64,000 nucleotides of DNA from Streptomyces sp. V1I1 (GCF_030817355.1 NZ_JAUSZH010000001.1:6076501-6140500); one strand, 5' to 3'. Counted from the stretch's first letter, positions 42,664 to 52,756 are shown. The notes: a model not told the origin generated them from the letters alone. A program made the numbers and translations.

Positions 42664-45333
42664 CTACAGGCCGTAGCGCTCGCGCGCCTCCTTCACGGCC
42701 GAGGCCGGGACCTCGCCGCGCCGGGCCAGCTGGGCCAGCGCCGCGACCGTGACCGACTGGGCGTCGACGCCGAAGTGGCGACGGGCCGCCTCACGCGTGT
42801 CGGAGAGACCGAAGCCGTCCGTGCCGAGCGAGGAGTAGTCCTGCTCGACCCACTGGCTGATCTGGTCCGGGACCTGGCGCATCCAGTCGGACACCGCCAG
42901 GACCGGGCCAGGCGCGCCTTCCAGCGCCTGGGTGACGTACGGCGTGCGCTGCTCGCCGCGGAGCAGAGCCTCGTCGCACTCCAGCGCGTCGCGGCGCAGC
43001 TCGCTCCAGGACGTCGCGGACCAGACGTCGGCCGCAACTCCCCAGTCCGCGCTCAGCAGTTCCTGCGCCTCAAGGGCCCAGTGGATCGCCGTGCCGGAGG
43101 CGAGGAGCTGGAGCCGCGGCGCGTCCGCGGAGGCGGCCACGCCCTCCTTGAAGCGGTACAGGCCACGCACGATGCCTTCCTCGACGCCCTCCGGCATCGC
43201 GGGCTGCGGCTTCGGCTCGTTGTAGACCGTCAGGTAGTAGAAGACGTTCTCCGCATCCGGGCCGTACATCCGGCGCAGACCGTCCTTGACGATGACGGCG
43301 ATCTCGTATGCGAAGGCCGGGTCGTAGTTGAGCGACGCCGGATTCGTGGACGCGATCAGGTGCGAGTGGCCGTCCGCGTGCTGCAGGCCCTCGCCCGTCA
43401 GCGTCGTACGGCCGGCCGTCGCGCCGACGATGAAGCCCTTGCCGAGCTGGTCGGCGAGCTGCCACATCTGGTCGGCCGTGCGCTGCCAGCCGAACATCGA
43501 GTAGAAGATGTAGAACGGGATCATCGGCTCGCCGTGCGTCGCGTACGACGTCGACGCGGCGATGAAGTCCGCCATGGCCCCAGCCTCGGTGATCCCCTCG
43601 TTGAGGATCTGGCCGTCCTTGGCCTCCTTGTAGTACATCAACTGGTCGCGGTCGACCGGCTCGTACGTCTGGCCCAGCGGGGAGTAGATGCCGGCAGACG
43701 GGAAGAGCGACTCCATGCCGAAGGTGCGGGCCTCGTCCGGGACGATCGGGACCCAGCGTCTGCCGGTCTCCTTGTCCCGCATCAGGTCCTTCACCAGGCG
43801 TACGAAGGCCATGGTGGTGGCCATCTCCTGCTTGCCGGAGCCCTTTTCGAGCGCCTTGAAGCCACGCGCGTCCGGCTCGGGCAGCGCGACCGCGTGCACC
43901 CGGCGGGCCGGGGCGGGACCGCCGAGGGCGGCGCGGCGCTCGTTGAGGTAGCGCACCTCGGGGGAGTCGGCGCCGGGGTGGCCGTAGGGCACCAGGCCGT
44001 CCGCGAAGGCGCTGTCCGCGATCGGGAGTGCGAGCAGGTCGCGCATGCCCTTGAACTCGTCGATCGTCAGCTTCTTCATCTGGTGGTTGGCGTTCTTCGA
44101 CTCGAAGCCCTTGCCGAGGGTGTAGCCCTTCACCGTCTGCGCGAGGATCACGGTCGGCGCGCCCTTGTGCTCGACGGCCGCCCTGTACGCCGCGTACACC
44201 TTGCGGGCCTCGTGGCCGCCGCGGGAGGTGAAGAAGCACTCGGCGATCTTCGCGTCGCTGATCAGCTTCGACAGCTCGACGAGCGCGGGCTCGGCGCCGA
44301 AGAAGTGCTCGCGGATGTACGCGACGTCGCGGGTGGCGTACGTCTGGAACTGCGCGTCCGGGACCTCACGCAGGCGGCGGACGAGCGCGCCGGTGACGTC
44401 CAGCTGGAACAGCTCGTCCCAGGCGGAGCCCCAGAGCGATTTGACGACATTCCAGCCGGCGCCGCGGAACTGGGCCTCCAGCTCCTGCACGATCTTGAAG
44501 TTGGCACGGACCGGGCCGTCGAGGCGCTGCAGATTGCAGTTGATGACGAAGGTCAGGTTGTCGAGCCGCTCACGGGCCGCGAGGGCGAGGGCGGCGGTCG
44601 ACTCGGGCTCGTCCATCTCGCCGTCGCCGAGGAAGGCCCAGACGTGCGAGTTCGCGGTGTCCTTGATGCCTCGGTTGTGCAGATAGCGGTTGAAGCGCGC
44701 CTGATAGATCGCGGAGAGCGGGCCGAGGCCCATGGAGACGGTGGGGAACTCCCACAGCCAGGGCAGGCGCCGCGGGTGCGGGTAGGACGGGAGGCCGTTG
44801 CCGCCCGCCTCCTGCCGGAAGTTGTCGAGGTGCGCCTCGGTGAGGCGGCCGTCGAGGAAGGCGCGGGCGTAGATGCCGGGGGACGCGTGGCCCTGGATGT
44901 AGAGCTGGTCGCCGCTGCCGTCGCCCTCCTTGCCGCGGAAGAAGTGGTTGAAGCCGGTCTCGTAGAGCCAGGCGGCGGAGGCGAAGGTGGCGATATGGCC
45001 GCCGACGCCGAAGCGGGAGCCGCGGGTGACCATCGCGGCCGCGTTCCAGCGGTTCCACGCGGTGATGCGGGCCTCCATCGCCTCGTCGCCGTCGAAGGCG
45101 GGCTCGGCGGCGGTGGGGATGGTGTTGACGTAGTCCGTCTCCAGCAGCCGGGGCACGGGGACCCCGGCGGTCTCGGCGTGCTGGAGGGTGCGGCGCATCA
45201 GGTACGCGGCGCGGTGCGGGCCGGCGTGCCGGGTGACGGCGTCGAGGGACGCCGCCCACTCGGCGGTTTCCTCGGCGTCGCGGTCCGGGAGCTGGTCGAG
45301 CTCGCTCGGAAGCTTGCCTACGGGGTCGGTCAT
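42664..45333 (-). CDS. aceE: Pyruvate dehydrogenase E1 component, homodimeric type
   Basis: 889 residues, the normal AceE length. ATG 45333 has GGAAGGCGG before it. Thiamine-diphosphate site: [10 protein letters not shown] near residue 238 through [15 protein letters not shown] is the GDG...N motif. [20 protein letters not shown] and [17 protein letters not shown] segments are typical of the single-chain actinobacterial and enterobacterial enzyme. Decarboxylates pyruvate and passes acetyl to the lipoyl arms of E2. A 17-base palindrome 99 bases upstream is probably the site of the adjacent GntR regulator. Confidence 0.97.
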   Translation of the reverse strand: MTDPVGKLPSELDQLPDRDAEETAEWAASLDAVTRHAGPHRAAYLMRRTLQHAETAGVPVPRLLETDYVNTIPTAAEPAFDGDEAMEARITAWNRWNAAAMVTRGSRFGVGGHIATFASAAWLYETGFNHFFRGKEGDGSGDQLYIQGHASPGIYARAFLDGRLTEAHLDNFRQEAGGNGLPSYPHPRRLPWLWEFPTVSMGLGPLSAIYQARFNRYLHNRGIKDTANSHVWAFLGDGEMDEPESTAALALAARERLDNLTFVINCNLQRLDGPVRANFKIVQELEAQFRGAGWNVVKSLWGSAWDELFQLDVTGALVRRLREVPDAQFQTYATRDVAYIREHFFGAEPALVELSKLISDAKIAECFFTSRGGHEARKVYAAYRAAVEHKGAPTVILAQTVKGYTLGKGFESKNANHQMKKLTIDEFKGMRDLLALPIADSAFADGLVPYGHPGADSPEVRYLNERRAALGGPAPARRVHAVALPEPDARGFKALEKGSGKQEMATTMAFVRLVKDLMRDKETGRRWVPIVPDEARTFGMESLFPSAGIYSPLGQTYEPVDRDQLMYYKEAKDGQILNEGITEAGAMADFIAASTSYATHGEPMIPFYIFYSMFGWQRTADQMWQLADQLGKGFIVGATAGRTTLTGEGLQHADGHSHLIASTNPASLNYDPAFAYEIAVIVKDGLRRMYGPDAENVFYYLTVYNEPKPQPAMPEGVEEGIVRGLYRFKEGVAASADAPRLQLLASGTAIHWALEAQELLSADWGVAADVWSATSWSELRRDALECDEALLRGEQRTPYVTQALEGAPGPVLAVSDWMRQVPDQISQWVEQDYSSLGTDGFGLSDTREAARRHFGVDAQSVTVAALAQLARRGEVPASAVKEARERYGL

Positions 45334-45431
45334 GGTCGCCGCCTTCCGGACAGGAGGGGGGTGGAGAAAGGGGGCCTTGTCTGGCAGGACAGGGCGAGGG
45401 GTTGGTGAACCCCAGGTCGACTGTAAGTCTC

Positions 45432-45448
45432 TGATCGATGATCGATCA
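45432..45448. promoter_or_regulatory. Candidate GntR operator before aceE
   Basis: Perfect palindrome TGATCGATGATCGATCA (8-base arms, one central G), 99-115 bases before the aceE start, inside the gap that separates aceE from a GntR/FCD gene. Its A/T content stands out from the surroundings. Confidence 0.7.
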
Positions 45449-45560
45449 AAGCCTTGGGGGAAATTGGCATGCGGTGCCGCGAAATGGGGCACTCGGTGCC
45501 GCGGAAATGGGGTGCTTTTCGGGCGGGGCGGTGCGCTGGTCACCCGAGGCTGCCGGGTGA

Positions 45561-45723
45561 CCCGGTGTGTCCGTCCTCAATCTCCCCCAGACTCCGTCCG
45601 GGGGGACCCTCAACGGCTCCAAACGCGCCCGGAGTCTCGGGCCGCCAGCCAAGTTCGCCCGGCGACGGGCCGGGTGACGGGCGGCTCGGGGGGCATCTCG
45701 AGCCTGTCCGGCGTTTGAGGACG
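45561..45723. repeat. Intergenic inverted repeat, Streptomyces type
   Basis: CCGTCCTCAA near 45571 and its complement TTGAGGACGG at 45714-45723 bracket GC-rich hairpins (CTCCGTCCGGGGGGAC; CCCGGCGACGGGCCGGG). The whole gap 45449-45781 has no gene. The GTTTGAGGAC motif is a common intergenic sequence in this genus. Confidence 0.65.
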
Positions 45724-45781
45724 GAACCGGTGACCGGCGGCTCGGGGCGACAATGCCAGCCCGTACGAACACGCCGCCGCG

Positions 45782-46405
45782 TTACGCCCGCGGCGCGCAC
45801 CCCAGCACGTGCGCCTTCACCAGCGGCCCGATCTCCGGGTCGCGGCGGCGGAAGGCCTCCACCAGGTCCTGGTGCTCCTCCGCGTACGACTTCTGCACCG
45901 TGCCCAGCCAGCGGATCGACAGCGCCGTGAACACCTCGATGCCGAGCCCTTCCCAGGTGTGCAGCAGCACGCCGTTGCCGGCCGCCTTCACCAGCTCGCG
46001 GTGGAAGCCCACCGTGTGCCGCACCTGCGCCGCCGAGTCGCCCGCCCGGTCCGCCTCGTACAGGGCCGCCACATGCGGCTCCAGCGCCGAGCAGTCCTCG
46101 GCCAGCCGGTCCGCGGCCAGCTCCGCGGCGATCTGCTCTAGACCCGCCCGCACCGGGTAACTCTCCTCGAGGTCGGCCGCGGTCAGATTCCGTACCCGTA
46201 CGCCCTTGTTGGGCGCCGACTCGATCAGCCGGAGCGACTCCAGCTCGCGCAGCGCCTCGCGCACCGGGGTCTGGGAGACCTCCAGCTCCGTGGCGATCCG
46301 TCGCTCGACGATCCGCTCACCCGGCTTCCAGCGCCCGCTCACGATCCCCTCCACGATGTGCTCGCGGATGTGTTCGCGCAGCGAGTGGACGACGGGGATG
46401 GTCAT
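45782..46405 (-). CDS. GntR-family regulator with FCD domain
   Basis: 207 residues, ATG 46405 with AGGAG seven bases before it. Winged helix: SGRWKPGERIVERRIATELE followed by VSQTPVREALRELESLRLIE at residues about 22-62. The FCD all-helical ligand domain follows, with YPVRAGLEQIAAELAA (an Arg near the metal/ligand site), HTVGFHRELVKAAGN (His ligands) and EHQDLVEAFRRRDPE. Located after aceE on the same strand side, it probably controls aceE through the palindrome at 45432 in response to a pyruvate- or lactate-like acid. Conserved beside aceE in Streptomyces, as I recall. Confidence 0.9.
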   Translation of the reverse strand: MTIPVVHSLREHIREHIVEGIVSGRWKPGERIVERRIATELEVSQTPVREALRELESLRLIESAPNKGVRVRNLTAADLEESYPVRAGLEQIAAELAADRLAEDCSALEPHVAALYEADRAGDSAAQVRHTVGFHRELVKAAGNGVLLHTWEGLGIEVFTALSIRWLGTVQKSYAEEHQDLVEAFRRRDPEIGPLVKAHVLGCAPRA

Positions 46406-46572
46406 GGATGCGCTCCTCACGGAATGGCCGAGGCCGAGGTTACCGGAGAGGAACCTCCGAGCTCCCGCCGCGGACCCAATGTCACGGACCGTACGCATGG
46501 GGTGATGTTCCGCAGCTAGGATCGTCGCGCGGATCGCATCGGCAACTGCCGCGAGCCGGAGGGGAGTCGCCC

Positions 46573-47015
46573 ATGCCGGGTGCCAAGGACCTGGACCCTT
46601 ACACGTCACCGAGGTCGTTCTACGGGGCGGAACTGCGGCGCCTGCGGGAGGAGGTGGGGCTGTCGCAGGAGCAGTTGGGCGAGCGGGTCTTCTGCTCGGG
46701 GGCGTACATCGGTCTCTTCGAGGCGGCGACGAGGCGGCCGCAGGCCGAGATGTCGAAGCTGCTGGACGGGGTCCTGGGGTCGGGTGAGCACTTCCAGCGG
46801 CTGTGCAGGCTGGCACAGGGGTCCAAGCACCCCGATTACTTCGCGGACGCGGCCGAGCTGGAAACGGCGAGGGCGGAGCGTGCCTCGAGGTCGCCGACGG
46901 CTTCCCGTCCGTCACGCCGGTCCGGGACAGCAAGCGCCCCGAGGGACCGACCCTCCTCTTCGGTGCCGACGGCTGGGCGGCGTTCGTGGACGCCGTCAGG
47001 GAGGGGTCGCTCTGA
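46573..47015 (+). pseudogene. XRE regulator fused out of frame to a DUF397 gene end
   Basis: ATG 46573 with GGAGGGGAG opens an XRE helix-turn-helix protein (YGAELRRLREEVGLSQEQLG; GAYIGLFEAATRRPQ) that is normal to about residue 97 (DYFADAAELETA). From 46866 another frame carries the C-terminus of a DUF397 protein (GEGGACLEVADGF, VPVRDSKRPEGPTLLFGADG, WAAFVDAVREGSL, stop 47013-47015). In Streptomyces these two genes normally stand side by side. A deletion has removed the end of one and the start of the other and joined them out of frame. Neither product is likely to work. It borders the conflict operon. Confidence 0.82.
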
Positions 47016-47021
47016 CAACGG

Positions 47022-47750
47022 TCAGGGCGTCGGCGGCTCTCGGAAGAATGTCCTCTTCCGCAACTGCTGCCGGATCGCGGTGCCCAGCGGCTTGACAGGT
47101 GCGCGCGGCGGAGGCACCCGGAACTCCGGTCCCACGACGAACACCGCGTCGCCGTTCACACCTGCCGCGGTCCGTAACTCGGGAAGGCAGGACGGATCGC
47201 CGCCGTACAACTCCACTGCGGCGACGGCTATTCGGTGGGAGGAGCCGACCGAGCGCCCGTAGGCGAGGCTTCGGTACAGCTCGCGGGAGTAGTCGAGGCA
47301 GCTCAGGTCGTGGATCGGTCCTGCCGTTCCGATCACGCAAGGGACCACCTCCGTGAGGAGCAGCGCGAGCTCGTCCGTCCAGCAGGCGCTGAGGACGACG
47401 AGTTGCAGTCCTTCCGGAGCGAACTCGGCCAGCAGCTTGCGCAGGCCCTCATGGCTGGCCGGTGCGTCGCCACCGTCATCAGTCAGGAAGCGCAGGCCGC
47501 CGCCCGGCGTGCCACGACCGGAGAAGTGCAGCACGGCAGGCACCCCTTGGATCAGGCGCTCTGGGAGGTCCCGGGCCTGAGCCGCCTGAAGGCTGTCGAG
47601 GTCGAAGGCATGGCCGTAAGGAGCGCCGGAGATGCTCTGGGACAACTGGCGGAACTCCTGACCGGTGTCGGGCGCTCCCGTCACGCTCACGGACGAGGCC
47701 TGGATGACCAGGACGCGGCGCGGAGCGGGACGGCCGGAGGGCGCGCTCAT
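47022..47750 (-). CDS. CHAT-like protease domain protein, His replaced
   Basis: 242 residues. The sequence GVPAVLHFSGRGTPGGGLRFL near residue 72 is the strand and loop that in CHAT proteases carries the catalytic His (HFSGHG); here Arg79 stands in its place. GLQLVVLSACWTDELALLL near residue 117 is the Cys motif, with Cys123 kept. IGTAGPIHDLSCLDYSRELYR and YGRSVGSSHRIAVAAVELYG complete the fold. It overlaps the stop of the giant caspase-repeat gene by four bases (ATGA), so the two are made together. It may be an inactive adaptor or regulatory pseudoprotease, or use another His. CHAT identity is clear from layout, activity is not. Confidence 0.75.
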   Translation of the reverse strand: MSAPSGRPAPRRVLVIQASSVSVTGAPDTGQEFRQLSQSISGAPYGHAFDLDSLQAAQARDLPERLIQGVPAVLHFSGRGTPGGGLRFLTDDGGDAPASHEGLRKLLAEFAPEGLQLVVLSACWTDELALLLTEVVPCVIGTAGPIHDLSCLDYSRELYRSLAYGRSVGSSHRIAVAAVELYGGDPSCLPELRTAAGVNGDAVFVVGPEFRVPPPRAPVKPLGTAIRQQLRKRTFFREPPTP

Positions 47751-50700
47751 GGCGTCCCGGCGAGGACGACCTGCAACAGGGCGCTCAGCGTCTGGACGTG
47801 CTGCGGATGGCGACCCATGAGGGTCGCGATCTCGGCGGCGGACCGATTGCGGTCGCCCGGATCGACGGTGTTCGGCGGTGCTGTCGTGATGTGGGCGGAG
47901 CCGCTGAAAATGTCGGCGACAGCACCGTGCACATGAGCGCTGAACGTGTCCTGAAAGAGGGTTTGTTCGAGGACGGAACAGTGTCGGAGCGTTGCGATGT
48001 CCGGCTTGGATTCGGACCAGGCGGCGTGGATACGGTCCTGGAGGGCGGAGCGGTCTTCAGCACATCGATAGGCGGCCGGGATGCCGTCGAGACGAGCGAG
48101 ATGAAGGAGCGCGAGCGGTGTGGCCGTGGCGTCGCCGTCGATGGTCTCCAGGGCCGCAGAGGCGTCGTCCTGGAGCAGCTCGGCCGCGTGATCCTCGACG
48201 AACCGGCGGGACTCGTCCAGTGACGACGTGGCGAGCCAGGCGCCGAGGAGCTCCCCGAGGAGCAGTGGGCGATAGGCGGCGTCGGGTCCGCGTTCCATGA
48301 TCTCTTTGCGCAGGGCGAGGTGGTCGCGGATGCCGGCGTCGATGAGAGCCAGTTCCTCGATGGCCAGGGCCGTGTGGTGAGACATGAGGTCTTCGGCGTA
48401 CTCGTCCCAGTAGCCGCGCGATGCCGACCAGTCAGGCGTGTTGACCCAGTCGAAGGCGATCTCCAGCGCGGCGTCCGGCAGGGCGAGCCATGCCGGTGGT
48501 TCTGGTTCCGAGGTGTGGGCGGCCCGGACGCGCCGTGCGTTGTCCGTGGTTGCCGCGGCGTGATCGCGTAGTGACTGGCGGGCCACGAAGGCGACCGCAT
48601 CGGAACGGTCGGCCTCGACGGGCGTCGCGAGCCGGACAAGACCCCTGACGCCGGTCTCCACGTCACCCCGGTGCAGCTGGAACAGGGCGCGCTCCAGGAC
48701 GATCCGTCGAGCCGCGTGGGGATGCCTCGCAAGACCCTGCTCGACTTCGGCGTACACGGCGAGCGCGGCCTGGTGGTCTCCGAAGTCGGCCAGCCGGTTG
48801 GCGAGGTTGTTGAGGGAGCGCGCCAGATTGGGGAGGTAGGCGGTGGGATTGGTGTCGGTGAGGGTGAGGTAGAGGGCGGCTGCCTCATGAGCCGGTTCGA
48901 AGGCGGCTTGGTGGTCTCCGGTCGCGGCCAGGCGGTCGGCGAGGTTGTTGAGGGACATGGCGAGGTCGGGCAGGTAAGCGGCGGGGTGGGTGTCGGCGAG
49001 GGTGCGGCGGATGGTGACGGCTTCTCGGGCGGGTTCGAGTGCGGCCTGATGCTCACCGGTCTCGGCCAGGCAGTTGGCGAGGTTGTTGAGGGACGTGGCG
49101 AGGTTGGGGAGGTAAGCGGCGGGGTGGGTGTCGGCGAGGGTGCGGTAGAGGGCGCCTGCCTCTCGGGCGGGGGCCAGTGCGGCTTCGTGGTGTCCGGTCT
49201 CGGCGAGGCAGTTGGCGAGGTTGTTGAGGGACATGGCGAGGTCGGGCAGGTGGGCGGCGGGGTGGGTGTCGGCGAGGGTGCGGCGGATGGTGACGGCTTC
49301 TCGGGCGGGTTCGAGTGCGGCCTGACGCTCCCCCATACTGCTGAGACGCGCGGCGAGGTTGTTGAGGGACATGGCGAGGTTGGGGAGGTGGGCGGCGGGG
49401 TTGGCGTCCGCGAGGGTGCGGTAGAGGGCGACGGCTTCTCGGGCGGGGGCCAGCGCGGCCTGACGCTCCCCGATCCCGGCGAGGCGGTTGGCAAGGTTGG
49501 TGAGGGAGCCTGCGAGATTGGGCAGATAGGCGGCGGGGTTGGCCTCGACGAGGGTGCGGCGGATGGTGACCGCTTCTTGAACGGATTCGAGTGCGGCGTG
49601 GTGGTGTCCGGTCTCGGCGAGGCGGTTGGAGAGCGTGTTGAGGGAGCCCGCGAGGTCGGGGAGGTGGGCGGCGGGGTTGGCCTCAGCGAGGGTGCGGCGG
49701 ATGGTGACGGCTTCCTGGGCAAGTTCGAGTGCGGCCTGCCCCTCCCCGATGCCGCCGAGGCGGTTGGCAAGGTTGGTGAGGGACGAGGCGAGGTCGGGGA
49801 GGTGGGCGGCGGGGCTGGCGTCCGCGAGGGTGCGGCGGATGGTGACGGCTTCCTGGGCAGGTTCGAGGGCGGCCTGGTGGTCTCCGGTCTCGGCCAGGCG
49901 GTTGGAGAGCGTGTTGAGGGACCTCGCGAGGCCGGGGAGGTAGGCGGCGGGGCCGGCGTCGGCGAGAGTGCGGTAAAGGGTGACCGCTTCTTCGATGGGC
50001 GTGAGGGCGGCCTGACGCTCCCCGGTCTCGGCCAGGCGGTTGGAGAGGGTGTTGAGGGACAAGGCGAGGTCGGGGAGGTAGGCGGTGGGGTTGGCGTCCG
50101 CGAGGGTGCGGTAGAGCTCGGCTGCGTCCTGGGCGGGTGCGAGTGCGGCCTGGCGTTCTCCGATCTCGGCCAGGCAGATCGCGAGGTTGTTGAGGGAGCC
50201 GGCGAGGTCGGGGAGGTGGGCGGCGGGGTTGGCCTCAGCGAGGGTGCGGCGGATGGTGACGGCTTCCTGGGCGGGTTCGAGTGCGGCCTGACGCTCCCCG
50301 ATGCCGCTGCGTCTGGTGGCAAGGGTGCTGAGGGACAAGGCGAGGTCGGGGAGGTAGGCGGTGGGGTTGGCGTCCGCCAGGGTGCGGTAGAGCTCGGCTG
50401 CGTCCTGGGCGGGTGCGAGTGCGGCCTGGTGCTCCCCGGTCTCGGCCAGGCAGTTCGCGAGGTTGTTGAGGGAGCCCGCAAGGCTGGGCAGGTAAGCCGT
50501 GGGGTCGGCCTGGACCAGTGTCCGGTAGAGGTCCGCTGACTCCTGAGCGGGTGCGAGTGCGGCCTGACGCTCCCCGGTCGTCGCGAGCTGGCAGGCGAAT
50601 TCGTTCAGGACCGCCGCCAGCTGCGGCAGGAAGTGCTCTGCATACAGCTGTGCCAGCTCCCTGACCAGCGTGATGCCGACACCGCCCGCCTGCAGTGCGT

Positions 50701-52756
50701 GTCCCGGCAGCTGGTGCAGCAGATAGGGGTTCGCGCCTTTCAAGCCGCCGGCCCCGCCCGCTTCCTCACGCAGCAGCCCGACCAGCGCCTGCGCAATGGC
50801 CCGGGCGGGACTGACGCCCGACTCCTCACCCCGGTACTGCGACATCCGGCGCAGATGGTCGACGAACTCCCGGTGGTAGAGCCGGTACACGGCCTGCGTA
50901 CCGTCGGAGTCCTCCACGATGTAGCGGCCGTAGGCATTGAGCACCCAGTCCACGTCGGCCTGCTCGAAGTTTGCTCTCGCCGACCCGAGGGCCGTCGCGG
51001 CGCGCTCCCAGACGCCGTGTGCGGGCATTCCCCGCCCCATGCTCCACGCCAGCGCCGTCAGCAGATCGACTGCGGCCATGGGCAGTTCGGCCCCGTCACG
51101 CGTCAACTTGGGACCGCGTGCCAGATCCTTGGCGAACGCGTCCGCGATCGACGCCGGAATGCCCTGGTGCCCGCTGTCACCGCCCTCCCGAAACCTGCGG
51201 ATCAGCGAGGTCGTGACCAGCCGCGCGAACAGAAAGCCGCCGGCGCTGCTCATCGCCCGTTCGGCGAGCGCACCGGCGGCCTCGTTCTGCACGGCTTCCG
51301 GCAGCCCTCCCGCCCGCAGCCGGCGTTCCGCGTACGCCGTGATGTCCCGCGCGGTCTCCGGCAGCGCGTCCAGGTCCGCCACCCGCGCCGATGTGCCCAG
51401 CCACCTGGTCAGCGTCTCGGCCAGAGGCTCCTGCGGCTCCGCGTAGGGCCTGAAGGGGCGGTCACGCGACCCGAGCAGCACGGTGGCGATACGGCTGAGC
51501 GGTACGAGGAGCTGCTCGGCGACGGCCGACGACTGCTCGGGTGCCGCCTCGTCCAGGCCGTCCAGCAGCAGCACCGGCGGCCGGCCGAGGTCCAGCGTCT
51601 CCAGGTCGGCGATCAGGGCCGCGGGCGTCCTCGGCTCGGCCAGACCCAGTTCGTCGGCGAGCGCCCTGGCGAGCCATTGCGGATCCATCCCCCGCAGATG
51701 GAGCGACGCGTCCACAGCTCCCGCTCCGGGATCGGGATCGTCTTCGCTCAGGGCATCGTGCGCCCGGGCCTCCTCACGCTGCCCTGCGTGCGACAGTGTG
51801 GCGATGCGCCCCAGCACGGCCGATTTCCCGCTGCCCGCACTGCCGGTGACCAGGAACAGCCCTGGCTTCCTTTCAACGAGCCACTCGACGATCTCGGTCA
51901 GGACGGAGCGGCGGCCGGTGAAGAACCAGCCCTCCTCGGTCCGTCCGGCCCCCCTGGCTGCCAGCACCAGGTGCTCGACCAGCTCTTCCGACGCGTTGCG
52001 GCGCCATCGCGGATTGCGGAACATCGGCAGTGCGTGCCCGGTGGAGACATCCGTCGGCCGCTGGCCGTCGACCTCCCAGCGCCCGAGCACCGCCTGGATC
52101 ACCGCGGCTCCGGTGACGCCCTTGTTTCGCACACTCCATTCGTGCTGGTAGGACCGGTTTTCTTTCGGTCCCTCACGTAACACCCGCGTCAGCATGTCCA
52201 GCAGATGGCCCCGGCCGTCGGACAGCTCATCCGCCTGGCAGCTCGCCAGCACCCCGATCCACTTGGCCCTGCCCTCCGGCTGCGTCTTCCTGGCGAAGTC
52301 CTGAAGGGCCCGGCGGATCGGCTGGAGCACCCCGGCGCCCGAGTGGCAGGTGTCGATGACGAGCAGCATCTGGTCCGCGCCGGAGCGCAGAGCCGCGTCG
52401 GCCAGCAGCTCGGTCCGGTAGGCCTGTTCCTCGTCCGCGGAGTTCTCCGTGTCGTGGGTGATCAGGTGCAGTCGGCCGTCGTGCTCCTTCGCGTGGCCCG
52501 ACCACAGAAGCAGGGCGTGCCGGTGCCCGCCGGCCGACGCCCACTCCTTCTCCCACGCCCGCAGAGTGTCGCGGACGGTGTCCCGGCCGGGATCGGCGAC
52601 GACGTCTGCCGTGTAGCCGTACTCCCGCAGCAGTTCGCCCAGCGCGTTCAGCTGGGCCGTCGCGCCGGGAAGGGTTCTGAAGGCACTGTGCTCGTAGTTC
52701 TCGACCACGAAGCCCAGTGCTGTGCCACCGATGCGGCCGGTGCCGTACTCAGGCAT
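47747..52756 (-). CDS. Caspase-like / NTPase / 46-residue-repeat conflict protein
   Basis: 1669 residues. Residues 1-150 are a caspase-like peptidase: LLLWSGHAKEHDG holds the catalytic His (about 88) and MLLVIDTCHSGAG the Cys (about 137). Residues 280-640 are a STAND-type NTPase with Walker A GSAGSGKS (about 305) and Walker B PPVLLLDGLDEAA (about 395). Residues 710-1340 are 14 tandem 46-residue helical repeats. Residues 1340-1670 are a helical tail of unknown type. The plan fits a sensor whose repeats detect an invader signal, whose NTPase oligomerises, and whose protease then kills or activates. It overlaps both neighbours, hydrolase upstream and CHAT-like downstream. ATG 52756, or GTG 52759. 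Confidence 0.88.
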   Translation of the reverse strand: MPEYGTGRIGGTALGFVVENYEHSAFRTLPGATAQLNALGELLREYGYTADVVADPGRDTVRDTLRAWEKEWASAGGHRHALLLWSGHAKEHDGRLHLITHDTENSADEEQAYRTELLADAALRSGADQMLLVIDTCHSGAGVLQPIRRALQDFARKTQPEGRAKWIGVLASCQADELSDGRGHLLDMLTRVLREGPKENRSYQHEWSVRNKGVTGAAVIQAVLGRWEVDGQRPTDVSTGHALPMFRNPRWRRNASEELVEHLVLAARGAGRTEEGWFFTGRRSVLTEIVEWLVERKPGLFLVTGSAGSGKSAVLGRIATLSHAGQREEARAHDALSEDDPDPGAGAVDASLHLRGMDPQWLARALADELGLAEPRTPAALIADLETLDLGRPPVLLLDGLDEAAPEQSSAVAEQLLVPLSRIATVLLGSRDRPFRPYAEPQEPLAETLTRWLGTSARVADLDALPETARDITAYAERRLRAGGLPEAVQNEAAGALAERAMSSAGGFLFARLVTTSLIRRFREGGDSGHQGIPASIADAFAKDLARGPKLTRDGAELPMAAVDLLTALAWSMGRGMPAHGVWERAATALGSARANFEQADVDWVLNAYGRYIVEDSDGTQAVYRLYHREFVDHLRRMSQYRGEESGVSPARAIAQALVGLLREEAGGAGGLKGANPYLLHQLPGHALQAGGVGITLVRELAQLYAEHFLPQLAAVLNEFACQLATTGERQAALAPAQESADLYRTLVQADPTAYLPSLAGSLNNLANCLAETGEHQAALAPAQDAAELYRTLADANPTAYLPDLALSLSTLATRRSGIGERQAALEPAQEAVTIRRTLAEANPAAHLPDLAGSLNNLAICLAEIGERQAALAPAQDAAELYRTLADANPTAYLPDLALSLNTLSNRLAETGERQAALTPIEEAVTLYRTLADAGPAAYLPGLARSLNTLSNRLAETGDHQAALEPAQEAVTIRRTLADASPAAHLPDLASSLTNLANRLGGIGEGQAALELAQEAVTIRRTLAEANPAAHLPDLAGSLNTLSNRLAETGHHHAALESVQEAVTIRRTLVEANPAAYLPNLAGSLTNLANRLAGIGERQAALAPAREAVALYRTLADANPAAHLPNLAMSLNNLAARLSSMGERQAALEPAREAVTIRRTLADTHPAAHLPDLAMSLNNLANCLAETGHHEAALAPAREAGALYRTLADTHPAAYLPNLATSLNNLANCLAETGEHQAALEPAREAVTIRRTLADTHPAAYLPDLAMSLNNLADRLAATGDHQAAFEPAHEAAALYLTLTDTNPTAYLPNLARSLNNLANRLADFGDHQAALAVYAEVEQGLARHPHAARRIVLERALFQLHRGDVETGVRGLVRLATPVEADRSDAVAFVARQSLRDHAAATTDNARRVRAAHTSEPEPPAWLALPDAALEIAFDWVNTPDWSASRGYWDEYAEDLMSHHTALAIEELALIDAGIRDHLALRKEIMERGPDAAYRPLLLGELLGAWLATSSLDESRRFVEDHAAELLQDDASAALETIDGDATATPLALLHLARLDGIPAAYRCAEDRSALQDRIHAAWSESKPDIATLRHCSVLEQTLFQDTFSAHVHGAVADIFSGSAHITTAPPNTVDPGDRNRSAAEIATLMGRHPQHVQTLSALLQVVLAGTP
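48740..50629 (-). repeat. Array of 14 near-identical 138-base coding repeats
   Basis: Each unit encodes 46 residues on the pattern YLPDLAxSLNNLAxRLAETG then xxQAALEPAQEAVTIRRTLA and DANPAA, resembling kinesin-light-chain TPRs. Two flavours of the second helix, EAVTIRRTL and EAVALYRTL, partly alternate. High DNA similarity between units suggests recent expansion or gene conversion. Confidence 0.9.

Noticed and set aside
42775..45408. 877-codon plus-strand frame opposite aceE
   Set aside because: Shadow of a certain aceE gene; Arg/Val/Leu-rich with no domain.
48671..50539. 622-codon Gly/Val-rich frame on the plus strand
   Set aside because: Exact antisense of the 138-base repeat array, which makes any frame look repetitive. 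No promoter or ribosome site.
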